Translations under genes and position numbers: made by a program | Assembly: GCF_030758975.1 (NCBI RefSeq) | Contig: NZ_CP132359.1 | Coordinates: 1,132,811 to 1,196,810 of the forward strand | DNA: 64,000 nt | Origin: Bosea beijingensis | GTDB lineage: Bacteria > Pseudomonadota > Alphaproteobacteria > Rhizobiales > Beijerinckiaceae | Reading direction: 5' to 3' | In this document: piece after piece, positions 34,774 through 43,038 of the stretch | Layout of the letters: each line of letters opens with the position of its first letter | Numbering within the stretch: position 1 is the stretch's first letter | Notes under the pieces: model-generated | What the model was told of the DNA's origin: nothing | Seen by the model: only the letters and a program-made list of their open reading frames with translations | The model's database searches: none

Positions 34774-35502
34774 TCACTTCCGGCAGACGAAGATGCGGTC
34801 GAGCCCCTGGGGCTCGAGCTCGTGCTTTTCGGTCAGGCGGCTGCGGTCGCCGTCCTCCGCCGAGAACCTGATCTCGTCGACGTCGAAACCGACGGCGGCA
34901 AGCTTGTCGGGGAAGTCGCGGCCATAAAGCCGGACATGGTCCCAGCCACAGATGCGCTCGATCTCCGCGGCCAGCATGCCCGCCGGCGGCTCCCAGGTCT
35001 CGGCCCGCGACTGGTCGAGCGGCACCGAGAAGAAGGCGGTGCCGCCGGGCTTCAGGACGCGGAAGCACTCGCGCATGCCCTGGGCGTCGTCGGGGACGTG
35101 CTCCAGAATATGATGGCAGATCACGTAGTCGAAATGGTCGTCGTCGAACTGGATCCTGGTGATGTCGACCACGGCGTTGGCGACCTTGCTGATCTTGACG
35201 TCCCCGGCGACATAGCGGGGGTTGTTCCTCCACAAGCGGAAAAACGGCCGTTCCGGCGAGAAATGCAGCACGGCCTTGTCGGTCAGATCCAGGCGGTTGG
35301 CGCGCAGATAGAGCCCCATGATCCGGTCGCGCTCCTTGGAGGAGCAGTTCGGGCAGCGCGCCTCGGGTCGCGGGCCGACATCGAGGAAGCGCCCCTCATG
35401 GCCGCAGATGGTGCAGAGCCGGGCCGGGCGCGCCTCCAGGAACTGGCTCGGCTTGCGAACCGCCGCGCGCAGATATTCCTGCGCGAATACACTGATGTTC
35501 AT
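34774..35502 (-). CDS. class I SAM-dependent methyltransferase with N-terminal zinc ribbon
   Basis: A 242-residue protein. The N-terminus has two Cys pairs, CTICGHEGRFLDVGPRPEAR then CPNCSSKERDR, forming a zinc ribbon of the kind seen in some O-antigen or lipid-associated methyltransferases. The methyltransferase core follows: VLHFSPERP, VAGDVKISKV, FDYVICHHILEHVPDD and RVLKPGGTAFFSVPL. These motif I-IV features indicate SAM binding and a Methyltransf_11 fold. The target is unknown. It stands alone between strong hairpins. The 251 bases beyond its start (35503-35753) hold no gene, only the hairpin at 35664-35704. Confidence 0.8.
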   Translation of the reverse strand: MNISVFAQEYLRAAVRKPSQFLEARPARLCTICGHEGRFLDVGPRPEARCPNCSSKERDRIMGLYLRANRLDLTDKAVLHFSPERPFFRLWRNNPRYVAGDVKISKVANAVVDITRIQFDDDHFDYVICHHILEHVPDDAQGMRECFRVLKPGGTAFFSVPLDQSRAETWEPPAGMLAAEIERICGWDHVRLYGRDFPDKLAAVGFDVDEIRFSAEDGDRSRLTEKHELEPQGLDRIFVCRK

Positions 35503-35663
35503 GCCAAAGCACAGCCGTGACGCGACGTTCTGGCCGAGGTCGACAGCTCAGAACGACAGGTCGCAGCCCCCCATGAGAGATACGAACGGCTGGAATATTC
35601 GAGCGTCTTTGAGAAAGCCATTGTTATTGTGCATCCCCCATTTGGGAGGTGACGCAAAGAATC

Positions 35664-35704
35664 GTGCCGGAGCAGCTCGATGATCCACCGAGCTGCTCCG
35701 GCAC
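35664..35704 (-). terminator. strong intergenic hairpin, likely terminator of the 38574-35754 operon
   Basis: A perfect 16-bp stem: GTGCCGGAGCAGCTCG pairs with CGAGCTGCTCCGGCAC across a nine-base loop. In the reverse direction it lies 50 bases beyond the stop of the enolase-family gene and is followed by GATTCTTTG, a short T-rich run. It therefore most likely terminates that operon. Confidence 0.6.
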
Positions 35705-35753
35705 CCAGACGTCATATACGGCTCCTGGCGCCCGCGCCGCGCATCCGGCCTCC

Positions 35754-36953
35754 TCAGAGCGTCGAGCGGCGCACCGTCAGGTCGGAGCGCTCGTAGACCG
35801 ACGGCAGCAGGTCGACGCCGAGGCCCGGCGCTTCCATCGGGTAGACATAGCCGCCCTCGATGCGCGGCATCTCGGTGACCAGCTCCAGATACCAGCCGCG
35901 ATAGAAGGCGCGCACCGATTCCTGGATCAGCGTGTTCGGCTGGCTGAACGAGGTGTGGACCGCCGCGACGAAGCCGACCGGGCCGATGCAGTCATGCGGC
36001 GCGAAGGGGCGGTGCCAAGTCTCGGCCAGCGCGGCGATCTTGCGGCCCTCGGTCAGGCCGCCGGTCCAGCACAGATCGACCATCACGACATGGGCGGCGT
36101 CGCGCTCCAGCATGTCCTTGTAAGGCCAGCGCGAGCCCAGCGTCTCGCTGGCGCAGACCCAGACATCGGTCGAGCGGGCGTACTCGGCCAGCGCCTGCGG
36201 CGAGTTCATCTTGATCGGGTCCTCGTACCAGGTCGGCTTGTAGGGCTCGAGCACGCGGGCGATCTGCTTGGCGGTCGGCAGGTTCCAGAGCGAGTGGAAC
36301 TCGACCATGATCTCCATCTTGTCGCCGACGGCCTTGCGAATCTTTTCAAAGGGCTCGACCGCCTTCTTCATCTGCTCGGCGGTGATGTAGAGACCCTGGT
36401 TCTCGATCGCGGGCGGATCGAAGGGCCAGATCTTCATGGCGGTGATGCCCTGCTCCAGCAGGTTCTCGGCCAGCGCATCGGCGCGGTTCATGAAGCCGTC
36501 GAGGTCCTCATAGGGGCTGCCCTCGTCGCCGAGGCTCCAGTTCGAAACCGGCTTGATGTTGCTGGAGCGGACATAGCGGGTGCCGGCGCAGGTGTTGTAG
36601 ATGCGCTGCTTGTCGCGGCAGAGCCCGCCGAGCATCTGATGCACCGGCAGGCCGCAGACCTTGCCGAAATGATCCCAGAGCGCGATGTCGATCGCCGAGG
36701 TCGCGCGGGATTCCGCTCCGGTCGAGGACTGCGCCATCGGCAGGTTGGTCATCTCGCGATGCAGCGCCTCGATATGCAGCGGGTTCTTGCCGAGCAGGCG
36801 CCCGGCCAGCGTGTCGTGGATATGCGCCTCGACGGAAGCTGCGCCGTAGAAGGTCTCGCCGAGCCCAATATGGCCGGAATCGGTGTGGACGCGGACCCAG
36901 AGCACATTGCCGAATTCCTCGGCGCGCAGGGTTTCGATGGCGGTGATCTTCAT
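35754..36953 (-). CDS. enolase-superfamily sugar-acid dehydratase-like protein
   Basis: A 399-residue mandelate racemase/MLE-family protein starting at ATG 36953. Metal-site residues are the acidic residue of MVEFHSLWN, Glu of WYEDPIK and Glu of ASETLGSRW; a catalytic His is likely in FAPHDCIGP, and the Lys segment is MKIWPFDPP. The EFH and EDP patterns resemble the galactonate/mannonate dehydratase branch more than the two K-x-GWGP enzymes elsewhere in the window. It is downstream of an SDR and a GntR gene and opposite a TRAP transporter, a typical arrangement for acid-sugar catabolism. Exact substrate not assignable. Confidence 0.82.
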   Translation of the reverse strand: MKITAIETLRAEEFGNVLWVRVHTDSGHIGLGETFYGAASVEAHIHDTLAGRLLGKNPLHIEALHREMTNLPMAQSSTGAESRATSAIDIALWDHFGKVCGLPVHQMLGGLCRDKQRIYNTCAGTRYVRSSNIKPVSNWSLGDEGSPYEDLDGFMNRADALAENLLEQGITAMKIWPFDPPAIENQGLYITAEQMKKAVEPFEKIRKAVGDKMEIMVEFHSLWNLPTAKQIARVLEPYKPTWYEDPIKMNSPQALAEYARSTDVWVCASETLGSRWPYKDMLERDAAHVVMVDLCWTGGLTEGRKIAALAETWHRPFAPHDCIGPVGFVAAVHTSFSQPNTLIQESVRAFYRGWYLELVTEMPRIEGGYVYPMEAPGLGVDLLPSVYERSDLTVRRSTL

Positions 36954-37024
36954 GGCGTTTCGTCCTGTTCAATCTGTCGCGAGCAGGTGGGAAGCCCCCT
37001 CGCCGCTGGTCGGTTATCGGGGGT

Positions 37025-37795
37025 TCACAGCACCGAGATCATGCCGCCGTCGACATAGATGATCTGGCCGCTGACATAGTCGGAAGCCGATGAGGCAAGG
37101 TAGACGCAGGTGCCAGCGAGCTCGTCCGGGCGACCCCAGCGGCGGGCGGGTGTGCGACCCTTCACCCAGGCGTCGAAGGCCGGGTTCTCGATCAGCGCCT
37201 GGTTCATGTCGGTGATCATGTAGCCGGGGCCGATCGCATTGGCCTGGATGCCGAGCTCGCCCCATTCTGCCGCCATGGCCTTGGTCAGCATCTTGATGCC
37301 GCCCTTCGCCACCGTGTACGGCGCGACGGTGGCGCGGGCGAGCTCGCTGGTCAGCGAGCCGATATTGATGACTTTGCCCTGACCGCGCTTGGCCATGCGT
37401 CGGGCCGCCTCGCGGCCGACCATGAAGGCGCTGGTCAGGTTGGTGTCGAGCACGCGGCGCCAGTCGGCCGTCTCCAGCTCCAGCATCGGCTTGCGGAACT
37501 GGATGCCGGCATTGTTGACGAGGATGTCGACCGCGACGCCCTCGGCATCGAGCGCCGCGAAGGCGGCGACAACCGCCTGCTCGTCCGTCACGTCGAAGTT
37601 GAGGCCGCGGGCCTTGTGGCCGGCCGCGCTCATCGCGGCGACCGCCTCGGCGAGGCGTCCGGCATCGGCGCCGTTGAGGATGATGCTGGCGCCCGCGGCC
37701 GCAAGCCCTTCGGCCATGGCACGGCCGAGCCCGCGCGAGGAACCGGTCACGAGCGCAGTGCGCCCGGAAAGATCGAAGGGAGAGGTCAAGCTCAA
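37025..37795 (-). CDS. SDR-family oxidoreductase (gluconate 5-dehydrogenase-like)
   Basis: A 256-residue short-chain dehydrogenase. The start is TTG 37795, which overlaps the GntR stop (TTGA). The NAD(P)-binding motif is TGSSRGLGRAM, then DVTDEQAV and NNAGIQFRKPML. The catalytic set is Ser in NIGSLTSE and Tyr-x-x-x-Lys in YTVAKGG, with PGYMITDMN after it. The pattern FDLSGRTALVTGSSRGLGRA is typical of gluconate 5-dehydrogenase/IdnO-like enzymes that oxidise sugar acids. With the dehydratase-like enzyme and TRAP importer next door it likely belongs to a hexonate pathway (inference). Confidence 0.85.
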   Translation of the reverse strand: MSLTSPFDLSGRTALVTGSSRGLGRAMAEGLAAAGASIILNGADAGRLAEAVAAMSAAGHKARGLNFDVTDEQAVVAAFAALDAEGVAVDILVNNAGIQFRKPMLELETADWRRVLDTNLTSAFMVGREAARRMAKRGQGKVINIGSLTSELARATVAPYTVAKGGIKMLTKAMAAEWGELGIQANAIGPGYMITDMNQALIENPAFDAWVKGRTPARRWGRPDELAGTCVYLASSASDYVSGQIIYVDGGMISVL

Positions 37796-38574
37796 GCGTC
37801 CTGTTTCGGCGTGGATTGGATGGCCGGATGGGCCGGCACCATGCCGCTCGCGGCAAGCTGGGCGGCGTAGCGGCGATAGGATTCGCCGATATGCTTGCGC
37901 ATCGCCTCGCCGGCGCCGGCCGGATCGCGGGCGCGGATGCGGCCGAGGATCGCGGCGTGGTCGGCGCGGCGGATCGCGATGTTGGAATCCTCGCCGCGAT
38001 CCTTGTCGCGCATGCTGCGGATCGAGTTGAGCAGCGGACTCGACACGAACTGGAGCACGGTCAGGAAGAGCGGGTTATGCGCGGCCGTCGCGATGGCGAG
38101 GTGGAGCGCGAGGTCATGGGCGGAACTGTCCTCCCCGGCATCGTCAGCGACGTTCAGCGCGGCCTCGGCCGCTTCCATTCGCGCGAGATCCTCCGGCGTA
38201 TGGCGCAGCGAGGCCAGTTGCGCTGCCTCGACTTCCAGGCCGAGGCGGAATTCCAGGAATTGCAGGATCGACTGCTCGGAGGCCGCGATCTCGGCCCGGC
38301 GCAAACGCAATGAATCCTGCTGGTTGACGAAAAGCCCGAGGCCCCGCCGGCTTTCGACGATGCCGTCGGCCCTCAGATAGGCGATCGCCTCGCGCACTAC
38401 CGGCCGGCTGACGCCGAGCTGACGGGCAAGCTCCGTCTCGGACGGCAACCGATCGCCCGGTTGCAAGGCGCCCGAACGGATCGAGGTCGCCAGCGCGGTG
38501 GCGGCATCGCTCGCGAGATTGGGCCGTGATCCGATGGATGAGAGCTGCATGGTGGGTTCCTGCTGGGTCATCAT
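37792..38574 (-). CDS. GntR-family transcriptional regulator, FadR/FCD subfamily
   Basis: A 260-residue regulator if begun at ATG 38574; ATG 38550 is an alternative. The winged helix has LQPGDRLPSETELARQLGVS then RPVVREAIAYLRADGIVESR. The FCD effector domain shows FLEFRLGLEVEAAQLA, HDLALHLAIATAAHNP and DHAAILGRIRARD with a metal-binding His arrangement. A perfect inverted repeat lies seven bases before the start. The gene is divergent from the TRAP transporter and coupled to the SDR, so it probably represses both units until a sugar acid or its keto product binds. Confidence 0.88.
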   Translation of the reverse strand: MMTQQEPTMQLSSIGSRPNLASDAATALATSIRSGALQPGDRLPSETELARQLGVSRPVVREAIAYLRADGIVESRRGLGLFVNQQDSLRLRRAEIAASEQSILQFLEFRLGLEVEAAQLASLRHTPEDLARMEAAEAALNVADDAGEDSSAHDLALHLAIATAAHNPLFLTVLQFVSSPLLNSIRSMRDKDRGEDSNIAIRRADHAAILGRIRARDPAGAGEAMRKHIGESYRRYAAQLAASGMVPAHPAIQSTPKQDA

Positions 38575-38580
38575 TGTCAC

Positions 38581-38600
38581 GTTGTCAGTTGTTTGACAAC
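38581..38600. promoter_or_regulatory. GntR/FCD operator between regulator and TRAP genes
   Basis: GTTGTCA and TGACAAC form a perfect 7-bp inverted repeat with a six-base spacer. It lies between the divergent GntR gene (start 38574) and the first TRAP binding protein (start 38683). FCD-type GntR proteins commonly bind T-G-G/T-x-A-x-C-A-like palindromes of this size, so it is the likely autoregulatory site. Confidence 0.6.
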
Positions 38601-38682
38601 CTGACTTCTGCCGCGTTATGGGTGCCGCAACGGCGCCCGCCTTCAGAGCGACACAACGCGCCAAGCACAGGGAAGGCCCGAT

Positions 38683-39693
38683 ATGTTCAACGGAACCCGC
38701 CGGACGCTGCTTGTTGCCGGAGCAGCGCTCGCATCGTCAGGTCTCGCCCCCGCAAGCGCGCAGGCCGTGAAGACCGCCAAGCTCGGCCACTCCTTCGCCG
38801 ACTCGCACCCCCGCGCCACCGCCATGCGCCGCTTCGCGGAAGAGGTCGCCAAGGCGACGAATGGCAGCGTCAAGGTCGATGTCTTCGGCAATGCCGCGCT
38901 CGGCTCCGAGGAGAAGATGCTGATCGCGACGCAGGCCGGCACGATCGATTTCTACATGGGTGCGCTCTCGCCGATCGCGGCACGCAAGAAAGAGCTGCAG
39001 ATCTTCGATTTCCCGTTCCTGTTCGCGACCGATGCCGAGGCCGCCGCCGTGCTCGACGGCCCGGCCGGCAAGCGCCTGCTGGACGGGCTCGCCGACATGA
39101 ACCTACAGGGTCTCGCCTGGTCGGGCGGCGCCTTCCGCAACCTCTCGAACAGCAAGCGTCCGATCGCCACGCTCGCCGACTTGAAGGGCCTGAAGGTCCG
39201 CGTCATGCAGAGCCCGATGGCGCTGGCGAGCTTCAACGCCATGGGCATGAACGCCGTGCCGATGGCGTTCACGGAGGTCTACACCGCCCTGGAGACCAAG
39301 GCGCTGGACGGCTACGAGCACCCCTTCGTCGACATGTACGCGAACAAGATGTTCGAGGTGCAGAAGTATCTGACCGTCACCAATCACGTGTACACGCCGG
39401 TCGCGCTGGTGACCTCGAAGAAATTCTGGGCCTCGCTCACGCCGGAGCAGCAAGCGGCCGTGCAGAAGGCGGCCGAGACGACCCGGGCCTTCCAGCGCGA
39501 GGCGGAACTGCGCGAGGCGGGCGAGGTGCTCGGCGAGCTCAAGGCCAAGGGCATGGCGACGACCGAGATGCCGGCGGCCGAACTCGACGCCATCCGCAAG
39601 GCGATCCAGCCGGTGATCGAGAAGAACACCGAGACGATCGGCGCCGCCTTCGTCAACGACTTCTACGCCGAGATCAAAAAGAACCGGAAATAA
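38683..39693 (+). CDS. TRAP transporter solute-binding protein DctP (first copy)
   Basis: A 336-residue periplasmic receptor. ATG 38683 yields an N-terminal RRTLLVAGAALASSGLAPAS signal, cleaved near residue 27. DctP-family features are FADSHPRATAMRRFAEEVAK, LKGLKVRVMQSPMALASFN with the conserved Arg that pairs with the ligand carboxylate, and NAVPMAFTEVYTALETKALD. It captures a carboxylate, probably an acid sugar given the neighbouring enzymes. It is followed by a clearly related second DctP gene, so the operon has two receptors for one DctQM channel. Confidence 0.88.
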   Translation: MFNGTRRTLLVAGAALASSGLAPASAQAVKTAKLGHSFADSHPRATAMRRFAEEVAKATNGSVKVDVFGNAALGSEEKMLIATQAGTIDFYMGALSPIAARKKELQIFDFPFLFATDAEAAAVLDGPAGKRLLDGLADMNLQGLAWSGGAFRNLSNSKRPIATLADLKGLKVRVMQSPMALASFNAMGMNAVPMAFTEVYTALETKALDGYEHPFVDMYANKMFEVQKYLTVTNHVYTPVALVTSKKFWASLTPEQQAAVQKAAETTRAFQREAELREAGEVLGELKAKGMATTEMPAAELDAIRKAIQPVIEKNTETIGAAFVNDFYAEIKKNRK

Positions 39694-39787
39694 GCCCCTG
39701 CCTCGGCGGTGGAAAACGCCGCCGGGCGGTTGAGCCTGCCTTCGTTCGGTGACACATCCCGCAGCAATTGTTCCGGAGACGAGTATC

Positions 39788-40801
39788 GTGACCAAGACCC
39801 ATCCGACACGCTTCGCTTTCATCGCCGCGCTGGCCGCGGCCCTGCTGGGCTCGACGGCGGCCATGGCCGAGATCAAGGCCAAGATCGGCCATGCCATGCC
39901 CGACACGCATCCGCAGGCGACCGCTGTCGCCAAGTTCGCGGAACTCGCCGGCACCTACACCAATGGCAACGTCAAGATTCAGGCGTTCCACTCGGCCATG
40001 CTCGGCAGCGACGAGAAGCAGCTCCAGGCGACGCAGGCCGGCACGCAGGAATTCTATATCGGCACGCTGGCGCCGCTCTCGACGCGCGTGAAGGAAGTCC
40101 AGGTCTGGGACCTGCCCTTCCTGTTCCAGAACGAGAAGGAGGTCTACGCGGTCCTCGACGGCGCCTCGGTCAAGAAGATCTTCGAGAAGATCGAGCCGAG
40201 CGGCCTCGTCGGCCTGACCTGGACCGGCATGGGCTTCCGCAACCTCTCGAACAGCCGCCGCGCCGTGAAAACGGCCGAGGACGTCAACGGCCTGAAGCTG
40301 CGCGTGATGGCCAACCCGGTGGCGCTCGACACCTGGAAGTCGATCGGCGCCAACGCCGTGCCGATGGCCTTCTCGGAAGTGTTCACTGCCCTCGAGGTCA
40401 AGGCGCTCGACGGCCAGGAGAACCCGCTTCAGCACATGTGGGCGAACAAGATGCAGGAGGTGCAGAAGCACATCTCCATCACCAACCACGTCTACACGCC
40501 GGTGGCGCTCGTCGCCTCCAAGAAGTTCTGGGATTCGCTCTCGGCCAGCGACAAGGCCGGCGTCCAGAAGGCCGCGACCGAGGCCGGCCTGCTGCAGCGC
40601 AAGCTGCTCGACGAGGGCGACCGCGACGTGATCACCAAGTTCAAGGAAGCCGGCGTGTCGGTGGACACCGTCTCGGCCGACGACCTGCGCAAGGTCCAGG
40701 CCAAGGTCCAGCCGGTGATCGACAAGTTCAAGAGCCAGATCGGCGAGGAATTCGTGAACGGCTTCGTCGCCGAGATCGAAAAGGCCCGCGCCGCCAAGTA
40801 A
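39788..40801 (+). CDS. TRAP transporter solute-binding protein DctP (second copy)
   Basis: A 337-residue receptor starting with GTG 39788, chosen because GGAGACG lies just upstream; GTG 39749 is a poorer alternative. Signal peptide FIAALAAALLGSTAAMA is followed by the mature EIKAKIGHAMPDTHPQATAV. The ligand-Arg stretch is VNGLKLRVMANPVALDTWKS, then NAVPMAFSEVFTALEVKALD. Much of it aligns with the preceding DctP, for example TNHVYTPVALV followed by KKFW in both. This points to a tandem duplication. A good terminator separates it from the membrane subunits, which would favour high receptor expression. Confidence 0.88.
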   Translation: MTKTHPTRFAFIAALAAALLGSTAAMAEIKAKIGHAMPDTHPQATAVAKFAELAGTYTNGNVKIQAFHSAMLGSDEKQLQATQAGTQEFYIGTLAPLSTRVKEVQVWDLPFLFQNEKEVYAVLDGASVKKIFEKIEPSGLVGLTWTGMGFRNLSNSRRAVKTAEDVNGLKLRVMANPVALDTWKSIGANAVPMAFSEVFTALEVKALDGQENPLQHMWANKMQEVQKHISITNHVYTPVALVASKKFWDSLSASDKAGVQKAATEAGLLQRKLLDEGDRDVITKFKEAGVSVDTVSADDLRKVQAKVQPVIDKFKSQIGEEFVNGFVAEIEKARAAK

Positions 40802-40811
40802 GGCACGCGAC

Positions 40812-40845
40812 GGCAGCCGGCCCCAGCGGCCGGCTGCCCTTTTTC
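40812..40845 (+). terminator. rho-independent terminator between dctP and dctQ
   Basis: An 11-bp perfect stem GGCAGCCGGCC / GGCCGGCTGCC with a five-base loop is followed by CTTTTTCC. It stands just after the second binding-protein stop and before the membrane-subunit genes. Partial read-through would set a high ratio of receptor to channel. Confidence 0.85.
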
Positions 40846-40900
40846 CGCATACCGGCGCCGAGCCGGCGATTCCTTCAAAGTGCCGCCGGCGAGGTGACCG

Positions 40901-41470
40901 ATGACCAGCGCCCTCAAGATCGCGACGGACGGTTTCTACCGTCTGATCGAGATCATCCTCGTGATCTGCATGGCCGTGATGCTGGTCATGGTCTTCGGCA
41001 ACGTGATGCTACGGCTGTTCTTCAACACCGGCATCGACCTGTCCGAGGAAATCCCGCGCTTCGCCTTCGTCTGGATGACCTTTCTGGGCGGCATCATCGG
41101 CCTGCACCGGCGCAGCCATCTCGGCGTCGACATGGTGGTCCAGGCCCTGCCGATCTTCGGCCGCAAGGTCTGCTGGGCGATCAGCCAGGTCATCATGCTG
41201 ATCTGCGCGCTGTTCATCTTCTACGGCACTTACCTCCAGCACGACATCATCGCCGGCAACGCCTCCCCGGTCGCGCAGCTCAGCATGATCTGGGTCTATG
41301 GCGTGAGCTATGTCACCGGCGCCGCGATCGCGCTGATCTGCCTGTCGAACCTGATCCGCCTCGCACGCGGCGAGGTCTCCGACGACGAGCTGATCGACGT
41401 ACACGAGGAGGGGATGGCGGAAGGCCTCGAAGCCGAGCGCGACATGAAGGCGCAGGGAGCCAAGCCGTGA
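40901..41470 (+). CDS. TRAP transporter small permease DctQ
   Basis: A 189-residue four-helix membrane protein. ATG 40901 follows a purine-rich GGCGAGGTG. Helices include IIILVICMAVMLVMVFGNVM-like segment near residues 18-36, then the DctQ motif EEIPRFAFVWMTFLGGIIGL and HLGVDMVV, a third helix with VCWAISQVIMLICALFIFY and a fourth with SYVTGAAIALICLSNLIRLA. The charged tail (residues about 160-189) is cytoplasmic. It overlaps dctM by four bases and forms the membrane complex with it. Confidence 0.9.
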   Translation: MTSALKIATDGFYRLIEIILVICMAVMLVMVFGNVMLRLFFNTGIDLSEEIPRFAFVWMTFLGGIIGLHRRSHLGVDMVVQALPIFGRKVCWAISQVIMLICALFIFYGTYLQHDIIAGNASPVAQLSMIWVYGVSYVTGAAIALICLSNLIRLARGEVSDDELIDVHEEGMAEGLEAERDMKAQGAKP

Positions 41471-42747
41471 TCGTCTTCGTCTTCATCACGTCGCTGCTGG
41501 GCCTGATGGCGCTGGGCATGCCGGTCGCTTTCGCACTGATCGGCTGCGGTCTCGCCATGATGCTCTACATGGGCATCTCGGACCCGCAGATCATCATCCA
41601 GAACATGTGGGACGGCGCCAACTCCTTCCCGCTGCTGGCCGTGCCTTTCTTCATGCTGGCCGGCGAGCTGATGAATGCCGGCGGCATGACGCGCCGGATC
41701 ATCACCATGGCGATGGCGTGGATCGGCCATATCCGCGGCGGCCTCGGCTATGTCGCGGTCATTGCCGCCGTCATCATGGCCTCGCTCTCGGGCTCGGCCG
41801 TCGCCGACACAGCGGCGCTGGCTTCCGTGCTGATCCCGCTGATGCGCAATGCCGGCTACAACATCAACCGCTCCTGCGGCCTGATCGCCTGCGGCGGCAT
41901 CATCGCGCCGGTGATCCCGCCCTCGATCGGCATGATCATTTTCGGCGTCACCGGCGGCGTCTCGATCACCAAGCTGTTCATCGCCGGCATCGTGCCGGGC
42001 GTGATGATGGGCATCGCGATCATGCTGGCCTGGCGCTGGAGCATCAAGCGCGACAACCCGCGCGTCGAGCCGAAGCGCAGCATGCGCGAGAGGCTGATCG
42101 AAACCCGCAATGCCGGCTGGGCGCTCGTGCTGCCCGTTGTCATTATCGGCGGCCTGAAGGTCGGCTGGTTCACACCGACAGAAGCGGCGGTCATCGCTGC
42201 CGCCTACTCGCTCTTCGTCGGCGTCTTCATCTATCGCGAGATCAAGGTCCCCGACCTGTTCGGCCTGATGTACCGCGCGGCCGAGACCACCGCCGTCATC
42301 ATGTTCCTGGTCGCCGCAGCCGGCGTTTCGGCCTGGCTGATCACCACGGCCAACATTCCCCAGCAGGTCGCCGACATGGTCGCGCCCTTCATGGAGAACA
42401 AGACCCTGCTGATGGCCATCCTGATGGTGATGGTGTTCATCGTCGGCACGGCGCTGGACTTCACACCGACGGTTCTGATCCTGACCCCGGTGCTGATGCC
42501 GGTGGTCAAGCAGGCGGGCATCGACCCGGTCTATTTCGGCGTTCTGTTCATCATGAACAATGCCATCGGCCTGGTGACGCCGCCGGTCGGGACCGTGCTC
42601 AACGTGGTCTGCGGCGTCGCCAAGGTGCCGATGACGGGCGTCATCAAGGGCGTGACGCCCTTCATGGTCGCCCAGCTCGTCGTGCTCGCCCTGCTGGTCA
42701 TCTTCCCGCAGATCGTAATGTGGCCGCTGCAGATGATGTCGCGCTGA
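41467..42747 (+). CDS. TRAP transporter large permease DctM
   Basis: A 426-residue polytopic membrane protein starting with GTG 41467, overlapping the dctQ stop. Family motifs are LGMPVAFALIGCGLAMMLYM, FPLLAVPFFMLAGELMNAGG, SLSGSAVADTAAL near residue 110, CGGIIAPVIPPSIGMIIFG and a symmetric second half with NNAIGLVTPPVGTVLNVVCG. It couples sodium flow to uptake of the carboxylate delivered by the DctP proteins. A GC-rich hairpin follows the stop. Confidence 0.92.
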   Translation: MIVFVFITSLLGLMALGMPVAFALIGCGLAMMLYMGISDPQIIIQNMWDGANSFPLLAVPFFMLAGELMNAGGMTRRIITMAMAWIGHIRGGLGYVAVIAAVIMASLSGSAVADTAALASVLIPLMRNAGYNINRSCGLIACGGIIAPVIPPSIGMIIFGVTGGVSITKLFIAGIVPGVMMGIAIMLAWRWSIKRDNPRVEPKRSMRERLIETRNAGWALVLPVVIIGGLKVGWFTPTEAAVIAAAYSLFVGVFIYREIKVPDLFGLMYRAAETTAVIMFLVAAAGVSAWLITTANIPQQVADMVAPFMENKTLLMAILMVMVFIVGTALDFTPTVLILTPVLMPVVKQAGIDPVYFGVLFIMNNAIGLVTPPVGTVLNVVCGVAKVPMTGVIKGVTPFMVAQLVVLALLVIFPQIVMWPLQMMSR

Positions 42748-42759
42748 GAAGTGCGACGC

Positions 42760-42781
42760 GCGGGGGCCAGTTGGCCCCCGC
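42760..42781 (+). terminator. GC hairpin after dctM
   Basis: GCGGGGGCCA and TGGCCCCCGC form a perfect 10-bp stem with a two-base gap. There is no T-tract (TCCCTC follows), so it may be a weak or rho-assisted terminator. The remaining bases to 43038 hold no gene; near 42968 a TTGACG followed 17 bases later by CACTAT is a possible weak promoter for the formate dehydrogenase operon. Confidence 0.4.
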
Positions 42782-43038
42782 TCCCTCAGCGATGTTGCGG
42801 AGCTTCCCGCCTGAGGCATCCGGCACGGGAAGCGCAGAAGCGCGGCGCGGGCATTGCTTTCGAAGCCTCCGGACACCGCGACAGCCCGGTCGTGCAACGC
42901 CTCGCAGGCAAAAACGTCCTACACCCAAAGTCTAAGAAGCGGCCTTCAGGGCGACAGAAGGCGCGCCTTGACGCCCCCGCCTCAGAGTTTCACTATTCTA
43001 AATTGAACAACGCCTTGTCGTTCGCCTGGGAGGTTGAG

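Noticed and set aside
40811..40845. Possible CRISPR or repeat unit because of the strong palindrome
   Set aside because: Single copy followed by a T-run, so a terminator; no repeated spacing anywhere in the window.
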